Positions 14,458 to 22,696 of a DNA stretch of 64,000 nt are shown piece after piece; position 1 is the stretch's first letter, and each line of letters opens with the position of its first letter. This DNA comes from Pseudomonas sp. CC120222-01a (GTDB lineage Bacteria > Pseudomonadota > Gammaproteobacteria > Pseudomonadales > Pseudomonadaceae). The stretch is taken from NCBI RefSeq assembly GCF_003097235.1, contig NZ_QEQQ01000012.1, forward strand, positions 62,001 through 126,000. The letters are read 5' to 3'. Position numbers and translations under genes: made by a program. The notes under the pieces were generated by a model. That model did no database searches, was not told the origin of the DNA, and was given only the letters and a program-made list of their open reading frames with translations.

Positions 14458-15390
14458 ATGCGTGTACTGATTGCTGAGCATGATCATGCTCGATACGCCG
14501 AACTGCTGCGCGAAGCCATGCCGGACCTGGAAGTCCTGACCAGCGGCGACTCCGCCGAACTGGCCCGCCAGGCGCCGCAGTGCCCGGTATGGCTGGGCCA
14601 GCCGGATTTGCTGGCGAGCTTGCTGCGCCAGGGCCACAAGCCTGAATGGATGCAGTCCACCTGGGCCGGCATCACGCCATTGCTGGCCGAAGGGCTGCCG
14701 CGTGACTACCGCCTGACCCGTGCCGTAGGCATCTTCGGCCAGGTGATGGCCGAGTACATGCTGACCTACATGCTCGGGCATGAGCGGGAAGTGCTGTCGC
14801 GCCTGGTCAGCCAGGTGGAGCGTCGCTGGGATGACCGCCCGGGGCGTACCCTGGAAGGGCGCAAGGTGCTGATCGTCGGTACCGGCGATATCGGCCAGCG
14901 GGTGGCCGAGTTACTCGTGCCGTTTGGCGTGACCCTTTACGGTATCGCCAGCAGCGCACGCGAGCAGGCGCCGTTCGTCGAAGTGGCGGGGCTGGCGGAT
15001 TTGCCGCGCATGGTCGGGCAGGTGGATTACGTGCTCAACTTGCTGCCGGACACACCGGCCACCCATGACCTGTATGACGCAGCGCTGTTCCAGTGCTTCC
15101 AGCCCACGGCGCTGTTCATCAATGCCGGGCGTGGCGCGGCGGTGGTCGATGCCGACCTGGTCGAGGCGCTGAAGCAGGGGCATCTGGCCGGGGCGGTGAT
15201 CGATGTGTGCCGGCAGGAGCCGCTGCCGCAACGGCATCCGTTCTGGACTGCCTGGGGCTTGTTGCTGACCGGGCACAGCTCGGCGCCCACCTCGCCGGCG
15301 GCGATGGTGCGGTTGTTTGCCGGGAATGTGCGGGCGTATGCAGAGGGGCAGGGGTTGCGCGGCGAAGTCGACTTCGCCCGGGGTTACTGA
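14458..15390 (+). CDS. D-2-hydroxyacid dehydrogenase (glyoxylate/hydroxypyruvate reductase type)
   Basis: An NAD(P)-dependent 2-hydroxyacid dehydrogenase of 310 residues, probably reducing glyoxylate, hydroxypyruvate or a related 2-oxoacid. The Rossmann motif VLIVGTGDIGQRVAEL lies at about 139-154. Catalytic-domain signatures are NLLPDTPATHDLYD, INAGRGAAVVD, VIDVCRQEPLPQRHPFW and the histidine in LLLTGHSSAP. The ATG at 14458 starts 2 bp after the ycgL stop, so expression follows rnd-ycgL. The exact substrate cannot be told from sequence. Confidence 0.88.
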   Translation: MRVLIAEHDHARYAELLREAMPDLEVLTSGDSAELARQAPQCPVWLGQPDLLASLLRQGHKPEWMQSTWAGITPLLAEGLPRDYRLTRAVGIFGQVMAEYMLTYMLGHEREVLSRLVSQVERRWDDRPGRTLEGRKVLIVGTGDIGQRVAELLVPFGVTLYGIASSAREQAPFVEVAGLADLPRMVGQVDYVLNLLPDTPATHDLYDAALFQCFQPTALFINAGRGAAVVDADLVEALKQGHLAGAVIDVCRQEPLPQRHPFWTAWGLLLTGHSSAPTSPAAMVRLFAGNVRAYAEGQGLRGEVDFARGY

Positions 15391-15400
15391 CCTCTTTTGC

Positions 15401-15485
15401 CTGTGCTGGCCTCTCGCGGATAAATCCGCTCCTACAGGGCGCGCGGCCTTGTAGGAGCGGATTTATCCGCGAGAGGCCAGCACAG
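15401..15485. repeat. Perfect 36-bp inverted repeat (REP-type, GCGGATAAATCCGC core)
   Basis: Arms 15401-15436 and 15450-15485 are exact reverse complements around a 13-bp loop, GGGCGCGCGGCCT. The arms hold the REP layout (CTGGCCTC...CGCTCCTACA), but the internal palindrome is GCGGATAAATCCGC. Located between convergent genes. Confidence 0.9.
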
Positions 15486-15497
15486 GCGACACAAGCC

Positions 15498-16091
15498 TTA
15501 CAGGCTGAAATCACCCTCAGTCGCCAGCTCGCTCAGCGGCCGACGCGGGCTCGGCACTTCACGCGCCTGCAGCGCCTCGTCCAGGCTGGCCTTGTCGCCC
15601 AGCTTGCCGATCGCCACCATGGCATGCAGCTCATAGCCTTCCGGAATCTTCAGCTCCTGGCGTGCCAGTGCCTGGTCGAACCCGGCCATGCCGTGGGTGT
15701 GCCAGCCGCTGATACTGGCCTGCAGCGCCAGGTGGCCCCAGGCGGAACCGGTGTCGAAGGTGTGCCACAGCGCCGGCTTTTCTTCGCTGGCGCCAGGTGC
15801 TGCGAAGGTGGTCTTGGAAATGATCAGCACCAGCGCCGACGCCTGCTGTGCCCAGCTGCGGTTGAACGGCACCAGCAGGCTCAGGTAACGCTCCCAGCTC
15901 GGCGTATCGCGGCGCGCATACAGGAAGCGCCAAGGCTGCGAATTGTAGGCCGACGGCGCCCAGCGTGCCGCTTCGAGGAAGCTCAGCAGGGTCTCTTCGC
16001 TGATTGGTTCGGCGGTGAAGGCGCGTGGCGACCAGCGGTTGATGAACTGCTCGTTGATGGCGTAATCGGCAATGCGGGGGGTGGCGCTCAT
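15498..16091 (-). CDS. Nitroreductase-family flavoprotein
   Basis: A 197-residue FMN-binding nitroreductase-family protein. N-terminal RWSPRAF and EAARWAPSAYNSQPWRF (FMN-phosphate and ring contacts, about residues 40-57) and the C-terminal AIGKLGDKASL segment are typical. Such enzymes reduce nitro groups, quinones or enals with NAD(P)H; the physiological substrate is unknown. The start ATG at 16091 follows AGGAG on the minus strand. It is divergent from the YcgN-family gene at 16238. Confidence 0.9.
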   Translation of the reverse strand: MSATPRIADYAINEQFINRWSPRAFTAEPISEETLLSFLEAARWAPSAYNSQPWRFLYARRDTPSWERYLSLLVPFNRSWAQQASALVLIISKTTFAAPGASEEKPALWHTFDTGSAWGHLALQASISGWHTHGMAGFDQALARQELKIPEGYELHAMVAIGKLGDKASLDEALQAREVPSPRRPLSELATEGDFSL

Positions 16092-16237
16092 GGCTGCTCC
16101 TGCAAGTGGATGGCAAAGCACGCACGCTACTGCGTCCGCCTGGCACTGACAAGCGGTCTGGCGTTGCCGAAGGCCAGGCTCTAGACTGGCGCCGCCGCGC
16201 ACCGCGGCCACCAAGATGACTGCAGGAAACCCGTGTG

Positions 16238-16687
16238 ATGATCGCTGACAGCGCGCCGTTCTGGCGGCGCAAGACCCTCGAACAACTCAGCCCGCAAGAG
16301 TGGGAGTCGCTGTGTGACGGCTGTGGCCTGTGCTGCCTGCAAAAGCTCGAGGATGAAGACGACAACAGCGTCTATTACACGCGCATCGCCTGCAAGCTGC
16401 TCGACCTCGATACCTGCCAGTGCAGCGACTATCCCAATCGCTTCGCCCATGTGCCCGATTGCATCCAGCTCACCCCGGGCAAGGCCGACCAGTTCAAATG
16501 GCTGCCGAGCACCTGTGGTTACCGCCTGGTCAGCGAGGGCAAGGACCTGCCCGAGTGGCATCACCTAGTGTGCGGTGACCGCAAGCAGGTGCATGAACAG
16601 CGCATCTCGCAATCGGGGCGTATGCTCAGTGAACATGATGTGGACGAAGACGACTGGGAAGACCACCTGATTTTCCGCGCCAGCTGA
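16238..16687 (+). CDS. YcgN-family (UPF0260) cysteine-cluster protein
   Basis: A 149-residue protein of the YcgN/UPF0260 family, part of the YkgJ-type cysteine-cluster group thought to bind a metal or iron-sulfur centre. The cluster CDGCGLCCLQKL sits near residue 27, followed by TRIACKLLDLDTCQCSDYPNR and HLVCGDR with further cysteines. AGGAA at 16223-16227 serves either ATG 16238 or the GTG at 16235. Function is undefined. The next gene starts 40 bp downstream on the same strand. Confidence 0.9.
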   Translation: MIADSAPFWRRKTLEQLSPQEWESLCDGCGLCCLQKLEDEDDNSVYYTRIACKLLDLDTCQCSDYPNRFAHVPDCIQLTPGKADQFKWLPSTCGYRLVSEGKDLPEWHHLVCGDRKQVHEQRISQSGRMLSEHDVDEDDWEDHLIFRAS

Positions 16688-16727
16688 ACGGCGCACCCGT
16701 CGCCTCTGAGGAACAAGGAGTTTCGCT

Positions 16728-17936
16728 ATGCGTTGCCAGCTGTTGTTGCTCCTGGGGCTTGTGGCCTGTTCGCCGGCCTGGGCAAAAAAAGTCGACCTCG
16801 ATTACCAGGTGCGCTTGCTGCCTGCCAATGGCCAGGCCGAAGTGCGCCTGACCCTGGCCGAAGGCAGTGCCGTGCGCAGCCTGGATTTCGACCTGGGCAA
16901 GGCCGACACCTACAGTGGCTTCCAGGCCGATGGCCAGTGGCAGCAACAGGGCGAACGCGGCGTGTGGCACCCGGCGACGGGCAAGACCAGCCTCAGCTAC
17001 CGGGTGAAGCTGGACCAGAAACTGCGCAGCGGCGCCTACTCCTCACGCATCACCCCGCATTGGGCGCTGTTCCTCGGCGATCAGCTGGTGCCGCCTGCGC
17101 GCCTCGACCAGCAGGACGGCACCGAGCTGGTGGCACGCCTGACGGTCGACTTGCCTGAAGGCTGGAAGAGCATCGAAACGTCCTGGCCACGCATCGGCAA
17201 GGACAAGTTCCGCATCGACAACGTGTCCCGCCTGTTCGACCGCCCGACCGGCTGGATGCTCGCGGGCGACCTTGGCAGCCGCCGCGCCCGCCTGGGTGAG
17301 ACCGACGTGACCGTGGCCGCGCCGGTAGGGCAGGGCATGCGGCGGATGGACAGCCTGACCTTGCTGACCTTCGTCTGGCCGCAATTGCAGGCGGTGTTCC
17401 CGCGCAACCCGGCCAAGCTGCTGCTGGTGGGGGCCCGCGATGGCATGTGGCGCGGGGCGACGGTGGCGGAGAGTTCGATCTACCTGCACAGTAGCCGGCC
17501 GATGGTCAGCGAGAATGGCAGCAGCCCGCTGTTGCGCGAGCTGGTGCAGCTGTTTGCGCAGATTCGGGTGCGTGACAACAGCGACTGGCTGGGCCAGGGC
17601 TTGACCGAGTACTACGCCACCGAGCTGTTGCGCCGTGCCGGTGGCATCAGCGATGACCGTTACGAGGTATGGCAGGCGCGCTTGCAGAAGCAGGGCGGCC
17701 AGGTCACCCAGCTGCGTGCCGAGCACGCCAGCCCGGCGCAGGTGGCCCGCGGGGTGATGGTGTTGCAGGCGCTGGACAAGGAAATCCGCATCCATACCCA
17801 GGCTAAACGCTCGCTGGATGATGTGACCAGGGCGTTGATGCGCCTGCCCAGCGTGAGCACCGAAGAGTTCGTGCAGATCAGCGAGAACGTATTGGGGCGC
17901 CGGTCCGACGTGCTGCAAAGCAAAGCCCTGCGCTAG
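16728..17936 (+). CDS. Exported gluzincin-like protein lacking the zinc motif
   Basis: A 402-residue exported protein. The N terminus MRCQLLLLLGLVACSPAWA carries both a signal peptidase I site (AWA-K) and a lipobox-like LVAC at 11-14, so it is either periplasmic or a lipoprotein. The architecture resembles M61/M1 peptidases: a beta-rich N-terminal half with DLPEGWKSIETSW, then a helical half. At the expected HExxH the sequence is R270-E-L-V-Q274, but WLGQGLTEYYATELL follows at 287-301, with E294 close to the position of the third zinc ligand. So the fold looks retained while zinc binding looks lost. Its role is unknown. It may be co-transcribed with the YcgN gene 40 bp upstream. AAGGAG precedes the ATG. 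Confidence 0.75.
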   Translation: MRCQLLLLLGLVACSPAWAKKVDLDYQVRLLPANGQAEVRLTLAEGSAVRSLDFDLGKADTYSGFQADGQWQQQGERGVWHPATGKTSLSYRVKLDQKLRSGAYSSRITPHWALFLGDQLVPPARLDQQDGTELVARLTVDLPEGWKSIETSWPRIGKDKFRIDNVSRLFDRPTGWMLAGDLGSRRARLGETDVTVAAPVGQGMRRMDSLTLLTFVWPQLQAVFPRNPAKLLLVGARDGMWRGATVAESSIYLHSSRPMVSENGSSPLLRELVQLFAQIRVRDNSDWLGQGLTEYYATELLRRAGGISDDRYEVWQARLQKQGGQVTQLRAEHASPAQVARGVMVLQALDKEIRIHTQAKRSLDDVTRALMRLPSVSTEEFVQISENVLGRRSDVLQSKALR

Positions 17937-17942
17937 CCTGCA

Positions 17943-18040
17943 CCGGCCTCTTCGCGGGCACGCCCGCTCCCACAGGTACCGCACAACTCTCAGGACCTGT
18001 GGTGATCCTGTGGGAGCGGGCGTGCCCGCGAAGAGGCCGG
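17943..18040. repeat. REP pair (inverted)
   Basis: Two near-consensus opposed REP units (CCGGCCTCTTCGCGGGCAC... and ...GAAGAGGCCGG) between convergent genes. Confidence 0.9.
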
Positions 18041-18058
18041 GACAGGCCAGCCCAAGAC

Positions 18059-18382
18059 TCAGCCACCCGTCACTGTCACCCCCCGGGTAGCCGCCTCGGC
18101 ACTGGCCTTGAGCACCTCCAGCTCCGCCGCACTGCGCTCGATATCCGAACGCAAGCGGTGATACTCCTTCCGATGCTTCTGCCACCAGGCCTTGGTCGAG
18201 CAGTGCCCGCTGAGCCCACGGGCCACCGCCAGGCCACCGACCACCATCTGCAACAGCCCGATCAGCCCGCCGTGGCGTAGCCCCTTGCTGAGCATCAGCG
18301 CCCCACCAGCCAGCGACCCTGCGCGTTCCAGGCCATGAACATTGTGCTCCCGCGACCCCGGAGCGTTATGGATATCGAGCAT
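18059..18382 (-). CDS. Small membrane protein with YgaP/DUF2892-like segment
   Basis: A 107-residue protein with two closely spaced hydrophobic stretches (residues about 22-60, GSLAGGALMLSKGL and GLIGLLQMVVGGLAVARGLSGHC). These resemble the DUF2892/YgaP membrane domain, and a charged helix follows (KHRKEYHRLRSDIERSAAELEVLKASAE). A strong AGGAGG lies before the start at 18382. Probably an inner-membrane protein of unknown function. The family call is tentative. Confidence 0.65.
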   Translation of the reverse strand: MLDIHNAPGSREHNVHGLERAGSLAGGALMLSKGLRHGGLIGLLQMVVGGLAVARGLSGHCSTKAWWQKHRKEYHRLRSDIERSAAELEVLKASAEAATRGVTVTGG

Positions 18383-18569
18383 GGCTTGCCCTCCTTGTGG
18401 AATGTAAGCAGCTGACCTGCAGCTTGCCGCGAGCGTTCATTCGTTGTGCCGGGCGGTCGCGAAGGCTCTGCAATGGGCATTCCGTCCGTCTCAATGTCCG
18501 GTCTGGTCAACTGCCTGGCGGATAGGGGCAACTGACGCGGGCGCCCGCAGGATTAACTTGTCCCCGCGC

Positions 18570-18606
18570 GAAGCTCATCCACGCTGGGTTTCGACCCAGG
18601 AGCTTC
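18570..18606 (+). promoter_or_regulatory. Bulged hairpin in the gabP leader
   Basis: GAAGCTC at 18570-18576 pairs with GAGCTTC at 18600-18606. CTGGGT at 18584-18589 pairs with ACCCAG at 18594-18599 around a TTCG loop. That leaves a seven-base one-sided bulge, ATCCACG. It lies 38 bp before the gabP start with no T tract, so it looks like a leader structure rather than a terminator. The rest of the 18383-18644 gap shows nothing I can name. Confidence 0.45.
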
Positions 18607-18644
18607 ACGTCCCCCTCCACAAAAGAACAAAAGCAGGGATCAGG

Positions 18645-20042
18645 ATGACAATGACAAGCGCGATTGGCGCCGGCAATCAGCTGGCGCAAGGCTTCAAGCA
18701 ACGCCATGTGACCATGCTCTCCATCGCCGGGGTGATCGGTGCCGGGCTGTTCATCGGCTCCGGGCACGCCATCGCCGCCGCAGGGCCTTCAGCCATCGTC
18801 GCCTACGCACTGGCCGGTGCGCTGGTGGTACTGGTGATGCGCATGCTCGGCGAAATGGCGGTCGCCAGCCCCGACACAGGCTCCTTCTCCACTTATGCCG
18901 ACCGCGCCATCGGGCGCTGGGCCGGGTTCACCATCGGTTGGCTGTACTGGTGGTTCTGGGTACTGGTCATCCCCATCGAAGCCATCGCCGCCGGCGTGGT
19001 GCTCAACAACTGGTTCCCGCACATCGATGCCTGGTTTTTCGCCCTGAGCATGACCGTGTTGCTGACCGCCACCAACCTGTTCAGCGTGGCCAAGTACGGT
19101 GAATTCGAGTTCTGGTTCGCCATGCTCAAGGTCATCGCCATCGTCGCGTTCATCGCCCTGGGCGCCGCAGCATTGGCCGGGGTGTTGCCGGGCCGTGAAG
19201 TCAGTGGCCTGCCACGTCTGCTGGAGGAGCAGGGCGGGTTCATGCCCAACGGCTGGACGGCAATCATCGGCGCCTTGCTCACCACCATGTTCAGCTACCT
19301 GGGTACCGAAGCGGTGACCATCGCCGCGTCGGAATCCAAGGACCCGGCGCGCAACATCGCCAAGGCCACCCGCTCGGTGATCTGGCGCATCAGTGTGTTC
19401 TACCTGCTGTCGATCTTCGTGATCATCTCGGTGGTGCCGTGGAACGACCCGCTGCTGCCGGTGCAGGGCTCCTACCAGCGTGCGCTGGAAATCATGCACA
19501 TCCCATATGCCAAGCTGCTGGTGGACATGGTGGTGCTGGTGGCGGTGGCCAGTTGCCTGAACTCGTCGATCTACATCTCTTCGCGCATGCTCTATTCGCT
19601 GAGCAAGCGCGGTGACGCACCGGGCTTCATTCAGCGCACTTCCCAAGTTGGCGTGCCCCGTGCGGCAGTGATCGGCAGCACGCTGATCGGCATGCTGGCG
19701 ACCATCGTCAACTACTTCGCGCCAGCCGAGGTGTTTGCCTTCCTGCTGGCCAGCTCCGGCTCGATCGCCTTGCTGGTGTACCTGGCCATCGCCTTCTCGC
19801 AGCTGCGCATGCGCGCCATCCTGCAGCGGCAGAACGTCGAGATCGCCTTCAAGATGTGGCTGTATCCGTGGCTGACCTATGCGGTGATCGGCTTCATCGT
19901 GTTCGCGCTGGGCACCATGTTCGTGATGCCGCAACACCGGATGGAGGTGTCACTGACCCTGGCCTTGGCGCTGGTGATCCTGGTGCTGGGCGTGATTACC
20001 AGCAAGCGGCATGAGCGGCGAGAGGCGTTGGCTGCGGCCTGA
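18645..20042 (+). CDS. gabP: GABA permease (APC family)
   Basis: A 465-residue 12-helix inner-membrane amino acid permease with close resemblance to E. coli GabP. Shared stretches include SRHVTMLSIAGVIGA-like residues 18-36, PDTGSFSTYADRAIGRWAG, IGWLYWWFWVLVIP and SRMLYSLSKRGDAP. It imports 4-aminobutyrate or related omega-amino acids with protons. The start ATG 18645 has AGGGA at 18635-18639; an in-frame ATG at 18651 is possible. No gabT or gabD is adjacent; the next cluster has its own regulator. A rho-independent terminator follows 18 bp after the stop. A bulged hairpin in the leader may take part in control. Confidence 0.9.
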   Translation: MTMTSAIGAGNQLAQGFKQRHVTMLSIAGVIGAGLFIGSGHAIAAAGPSAIVAYALAGALVVLVMRMLGEMAVASPDTGSFSTYADRAIGRWAGFTIGWLYWWFWVLVIPIEAIAAGVVLNNWFPHIDAWFFALSMTVLLTATNLFSVAKYGEFEFWFAMLKVIAIVAFIALGAAALAGVLPGREVSGLPRLLEEQGGFMPNGWTAIIGALLTTMFSYLGTEAVTIAASESKDPARNIAKATRSVIWRISVFYLLSIFVIISVVPWNDPLLPVQGSYQRALEIMHIPYAKLLVDMVVLVAVASCLNSSIYISSRMLYSLSKRGDAPGFIQRTSQVGVPRAAVIGSTLIGMLATIVNYFAPAEVFAFLLASSGSIALLVYLAIAFSQLRMRAILQRQNVEIAFKMWLYPWLTYAVIGFIVFALGTMFVMPQHRMEVSLTLALALVILVLGVITSKRHERREALAAA

Positions 20043-20060
20043 TTCGGAGTGAAGCGAACA

Positions 20061-20091
20061 AAGCCATCTGCCTGCAGATGGCTTTTTTGTT
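20061..20091 (+). terminator. Rho-independent terminator after gabP
   Basis: AAGCCATCTG, loop CCTG, CAGATGGCTT, then TTTTGTTT: a perfect 10-bp stem followed by a T-rich run, 18 bp after the gabP stop. Confidence 0.92.
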
Positions 20092-20092
20092 T

Positions 20093-20196
20093 GTGCCGGC
20101 CTCTTCGCGGGCAAGCCCGCTCCCACAGATACAGTACAGTCCTCCCGAGCTGCGCGGTCCCTGTGGGAGCGGGCTTGCCCGCGAAAGGGCCGGCAC
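20093..20196. repeat. REP pair (inverted)
   Basis: GTGCCGGCCTCTTCGCGGGCAAG... and ...CTTGCCCGCGAAAGGGCCGGCAC, two opposed REP units with a GGGCAAGCCC-type core, right after the gabP terminator. Confidence 0.9.
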
Positions 20197-20339
20197 ATTT
20201 TGCACATTTGTCTGATCTGGATAATTACCTGTCCGGTTTGGCAATGCAGCCTCGAGGGTGTTTAATCTCACCTCTGGAAAGCCCTCAAACCCCTTGAAAC
20301 ACGGGCTCTGAGAGATTTCACCGTTCATCGAAAATGCTG

Positions 20340-20354
20340 TAGACACATTGTCTA
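20340..20354. promoter_or_regulatory. Palindromic operator candidate upstream of the GntR gene
   Basis: TAGACACATTGTCTA is a perfect 6+3+6 inverted repeat, the size and form of FadR-subfamily GntR operators. It overlaps a plausible promoter: TAGACA at 20340-20345 and TATAGT at 20364-20369, 18 bp apart. A TAGACA half-site also occurs at 20384-20389, and another at about 22529 in front of the MFS gene. Confidence 0.5.
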
Positions 20355-20417
20355 ACAGTGCCATATAGTCGTTATACAAATAGTAGACATCGCTCTATGA
20401 CAACAAAGAAGGCCGCC

Positions 20418-21134
20418 ATGAAAGCCACCGTCCAACCACTCGCTGCAGAAGTGCCGCAGGACCGCAAAGCCGTCCTTGCCGAAGCGCTGCGCCGCCGGAT
20501 CCTCAGCATGGAACTGGCCCCGGGCGCCGTGGTGGACGAACTGGCGTTGTGCGACGAGTTCGGCCTGTCGCGCCCCCCGGTCCGTGAGCTGCTGCGCCAG
20601 ATCGCCGCCGAAGGCTACATCGAGCTGGAAGCCAACCGCGCACCTCGCGTCGCCGCCATGAACCACGAGTCGCTGCACAGCTTCTACGTTGCCGCGCCGC
20701 TTATCTACGTTGCCACCACCCAGCTGGCCGCCACCTACGCCAGTGCTGATGAAATCGAAGTGCTCAAGGCCATCCAGGCCAAGTTCCGCCAGGCCATCGA
20801 AGAGCGCGACGTGGAAAACCGCGTGCTCTACAACGACGCCTTCCACCTGGAAATCGGCAAGATGGCGCACAACGATTACCTGATGCCAAGCCTGCGCCGC
20901 CTGCTCATCGACCATACCCGCCTGGGCAAGATTTTCTACCGCCATCCGACTACCGACGACATGCAGCGGGACCTCGAGATCGCCTGTGAGCAGCACGAAC
21001 AGATCATCGAGGCCATCGAGCGCCGTGATGCGCCAACCGCTGGCCAGCTGGCCCGCGAGCATATGGAGCTGTCGCGTCGGCGCATGGCCGAATACGCAGC
21101 ACCGCAAGGGCTGGATGTACCGATTCAGATATGA
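20418..21134 (+). CDS. GntR-family (FCD) transcriptional regulator
   Basis: A 238-residue FadR-subfamily GntR regulator. The winged helix-turn-helix is residues about 15-80 (ALRRRILSMELAPGAVVDEL, then FGLSRPPVRELLRQIAAEGYIEL) and the all-helical FCD ligand domain about 90-215. FCD metal-site residues are visible (D in YNDAFHLEIG, the H in CEQHEQIIEAIERRD, H in REHMELSRRR). The ATG at 20418 is chosen because GAAGG precedes it; the in-frame ATG at 20397 lacks a ribosome site. It heads a same-strand run of four catabolic genes and probably represses them until a pathway intermediate binds. The palindrome at 20340-20354 is its likely operator. Confidence 0.92.
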   Translation: MKATVQPLAAEVPQDRKAVLAEALRRRILSMELAPGAVVDELALCDEFGLSRPPVRELLRQIAAEGYIELEANRAPRVAAMNHESLHSFYVAAPLIYVATTQLAATYASADEIEVLKAIQAKFRQAIEERDVENRVLYNDAFHLEIGKMAHNDYLMPSLRRLLIDHTRLGKIFYRHPTTDDMQRDLEIACEQHEQIIEAIERRDAPTAGQLAREHMELSRRRMAEYAAPQGLDVPIQI

Positions 21135-21194
21135 ATTACCCGGTCGTCGCCACCCGCGCTGACCACCCGTCGAAACAAGAACCAGGTTAGTGAC

Positions 21195-22514
21195 ATGACA
21201 AGAATAAGTTCGTTACCTGCCGATGATGCCACCTGTGGCTGGTATCACCTGAGCAAACCTCGCACGCCAAGGCCGGCCCACAGTGGCCACAGCCAGGCGC
21301 GCTGGGTGGTGGTCGGCGCCGGCTTCACCGGCCTGGCCGCTGCGCGGCAGCTGGCAACGAACTTCCCTGACGACGAGATCGTACTGATCGAGGCCCAGGA
21401 GGTCGGTTTCGGCACCTCCGGGCGCAACGCCGGTTTCGCCATCGACCTGCCGCACGACATCGGCGCCGAGGACTACATCGGCGACATCGACATTGCCAAG
21501 ACCATCCTCAAGCTCAACCTGGGTGGCCAGTCGTACCTCAAGGAACTGATCGAGCGCTATGACATCGAGTGCCAGTTCCGCCATTGCGGCAAGTACCAAG
21601 CCGCCATCGAAGACCGTGGCATCGCTGTGCTGGATGCCTACCGCCGTGGCCTGGACAAGCTCGGCCAGCCTTACGAAGTGATTGAAGGGCGCGACCTGCC
21701 CGAGCACATCGGCACCCACTTCTACCGCAAGGGCCTGTTCACCCCGGGCACGGCACTGCTGCAGCCTTCGGCGCTGGTCAAAGGCCTGGCCGACAGCCTG
21801 CCAAGCAACGTTTCCCTCTACGAGCACACACCGATCACCGACGTCGAGTACGGCGACAAGGTCGTGCTGCGCCACGCCAATGGCTCGATCACGGCCGACA
21901 AGCTGGTGCTCACCACCAACGCCTTCGGCATGAGCTTCGGCTTCCTCAAGGGCCGCATGCTGCCGGTGTTCACCTACGGCAGCATCACCCGCCCGCTGAC
22001 CGAGGACGAACAGGCACGCCTGGGTGGCAAGCCCTTCTGGGGCGTGATCCCGGCCGACCCATTCGGCACCACCATGCGCCGTACCGTCGACAACCGCCTG
22101 CTGATCCGCAACAGCTTCAGCTACAACCCGGACGGGCGCAGCAACCGCAAATACCTGGAGCGCTTCGTCGAGCGTCACCGCGAATCCTTTGCCCGGCGCT
22201 TCCCGATGTTGCCCGGCGTGAACTTCGAATATACCTGGGGCGGTGCACTGGCCTTGTCGCGCAACCACATGGGCTTCTTCGGCAAGTTGGCGCCGAATGT
22301 GGTGGGCGCATTGTGCTGCAACGGCCTGGGCGTTACCCGTGGCACCGTCACCGGCAAGTTGCTGGCCGACTGGCTGGCGGGTGACAAGAACGAACTGATC
22401 GAGTTTCTGCTCAATGCCCCCGGGCCTTGTGCGAACCCGCCGCAGCCCTTGGTTTCCTTGGGCTTGAACGCCAACCTGATGTGGGGGCAGTTCCGCGCTG
22501 GCAAGGAAAGCTGA
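21195..22514 (+). CDS. FAD-dependent amine/D-amino acid oxidoreductase (DadA/OrdL type)
   Basis: A 439-residue DAO-family flavoprotein. The FAD-binding motif VVVGAGFTGLAAARQL lies at about 38-53, followed by a Glu that contacts the ribose (LIEAQEVGFGTSGRNAGF). The last motif is ALCCNGLGVTRGTVTGKLLADW. Relatives oxidise D-amino acids, gamma-glutamylputrescine or other secondary amines to imines. It is the first structural gene after the GntR regulator (60 bp gap), followed by an MFS transporter, a DapA-family enzyme and an aldehyde dehydrogenase. So it probably catalyses the first oxidation of an imported amine or imino acid. The substrate is unknown. Confidence 0.85.
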   Translation: MTRISSLPADDATCGWYHLSKPRTPRPAHSGHSQARWVVVGAGFTGLAAARQLATNFPDDEIVLIEAQEVGFGTSGRNAGFAIDLPHDIGAEDYIGDIDIAKTILKLNLGGQSYLKELIERYDIECQFRHCGKYQAAIEDRGIAVLDAYRRGLDKLGQPYEVIEGRDLPEHIGTHFYRKGLFTPGTALLQPSALVKGLADSLPSNVSLYEHTPITDVEYGDKVVLRHANGSITADKLVLTTNAFGMSFGFLKGRMLPVFTYGSITRPLTEDEQARLGGKPFWGVIPADPFGTTMRRTVDNRLLIRNSFSYNPDGRSNRKYLERFVERHRESFARRFPMLPGVNFEYTWGGALALSRNHMGFFGKLAPNVVGALCCNGLGVTRGTVTGKLLADWLAGDKNELIEFLLNAPGPCANPPQPLVSLGLNANLMWGQFRAGKES

Positions 22515-22696
22515 CCGTTCTTTGAAGTAGACAGCAAGCAACTTGATGCCGGTGGTTATTTGCCGGCACGGGCGCCCTTTGCCCGAATTTGATGATCGAG
22601 ATGCGTAGTCCGGTCACCCGGGGCTGAATGTGGTTTTCAGTTTCGCGGATGCGCTCGCCTTGAATATGTGCAAGCAAGAAGTGGTAGGAACTAACA

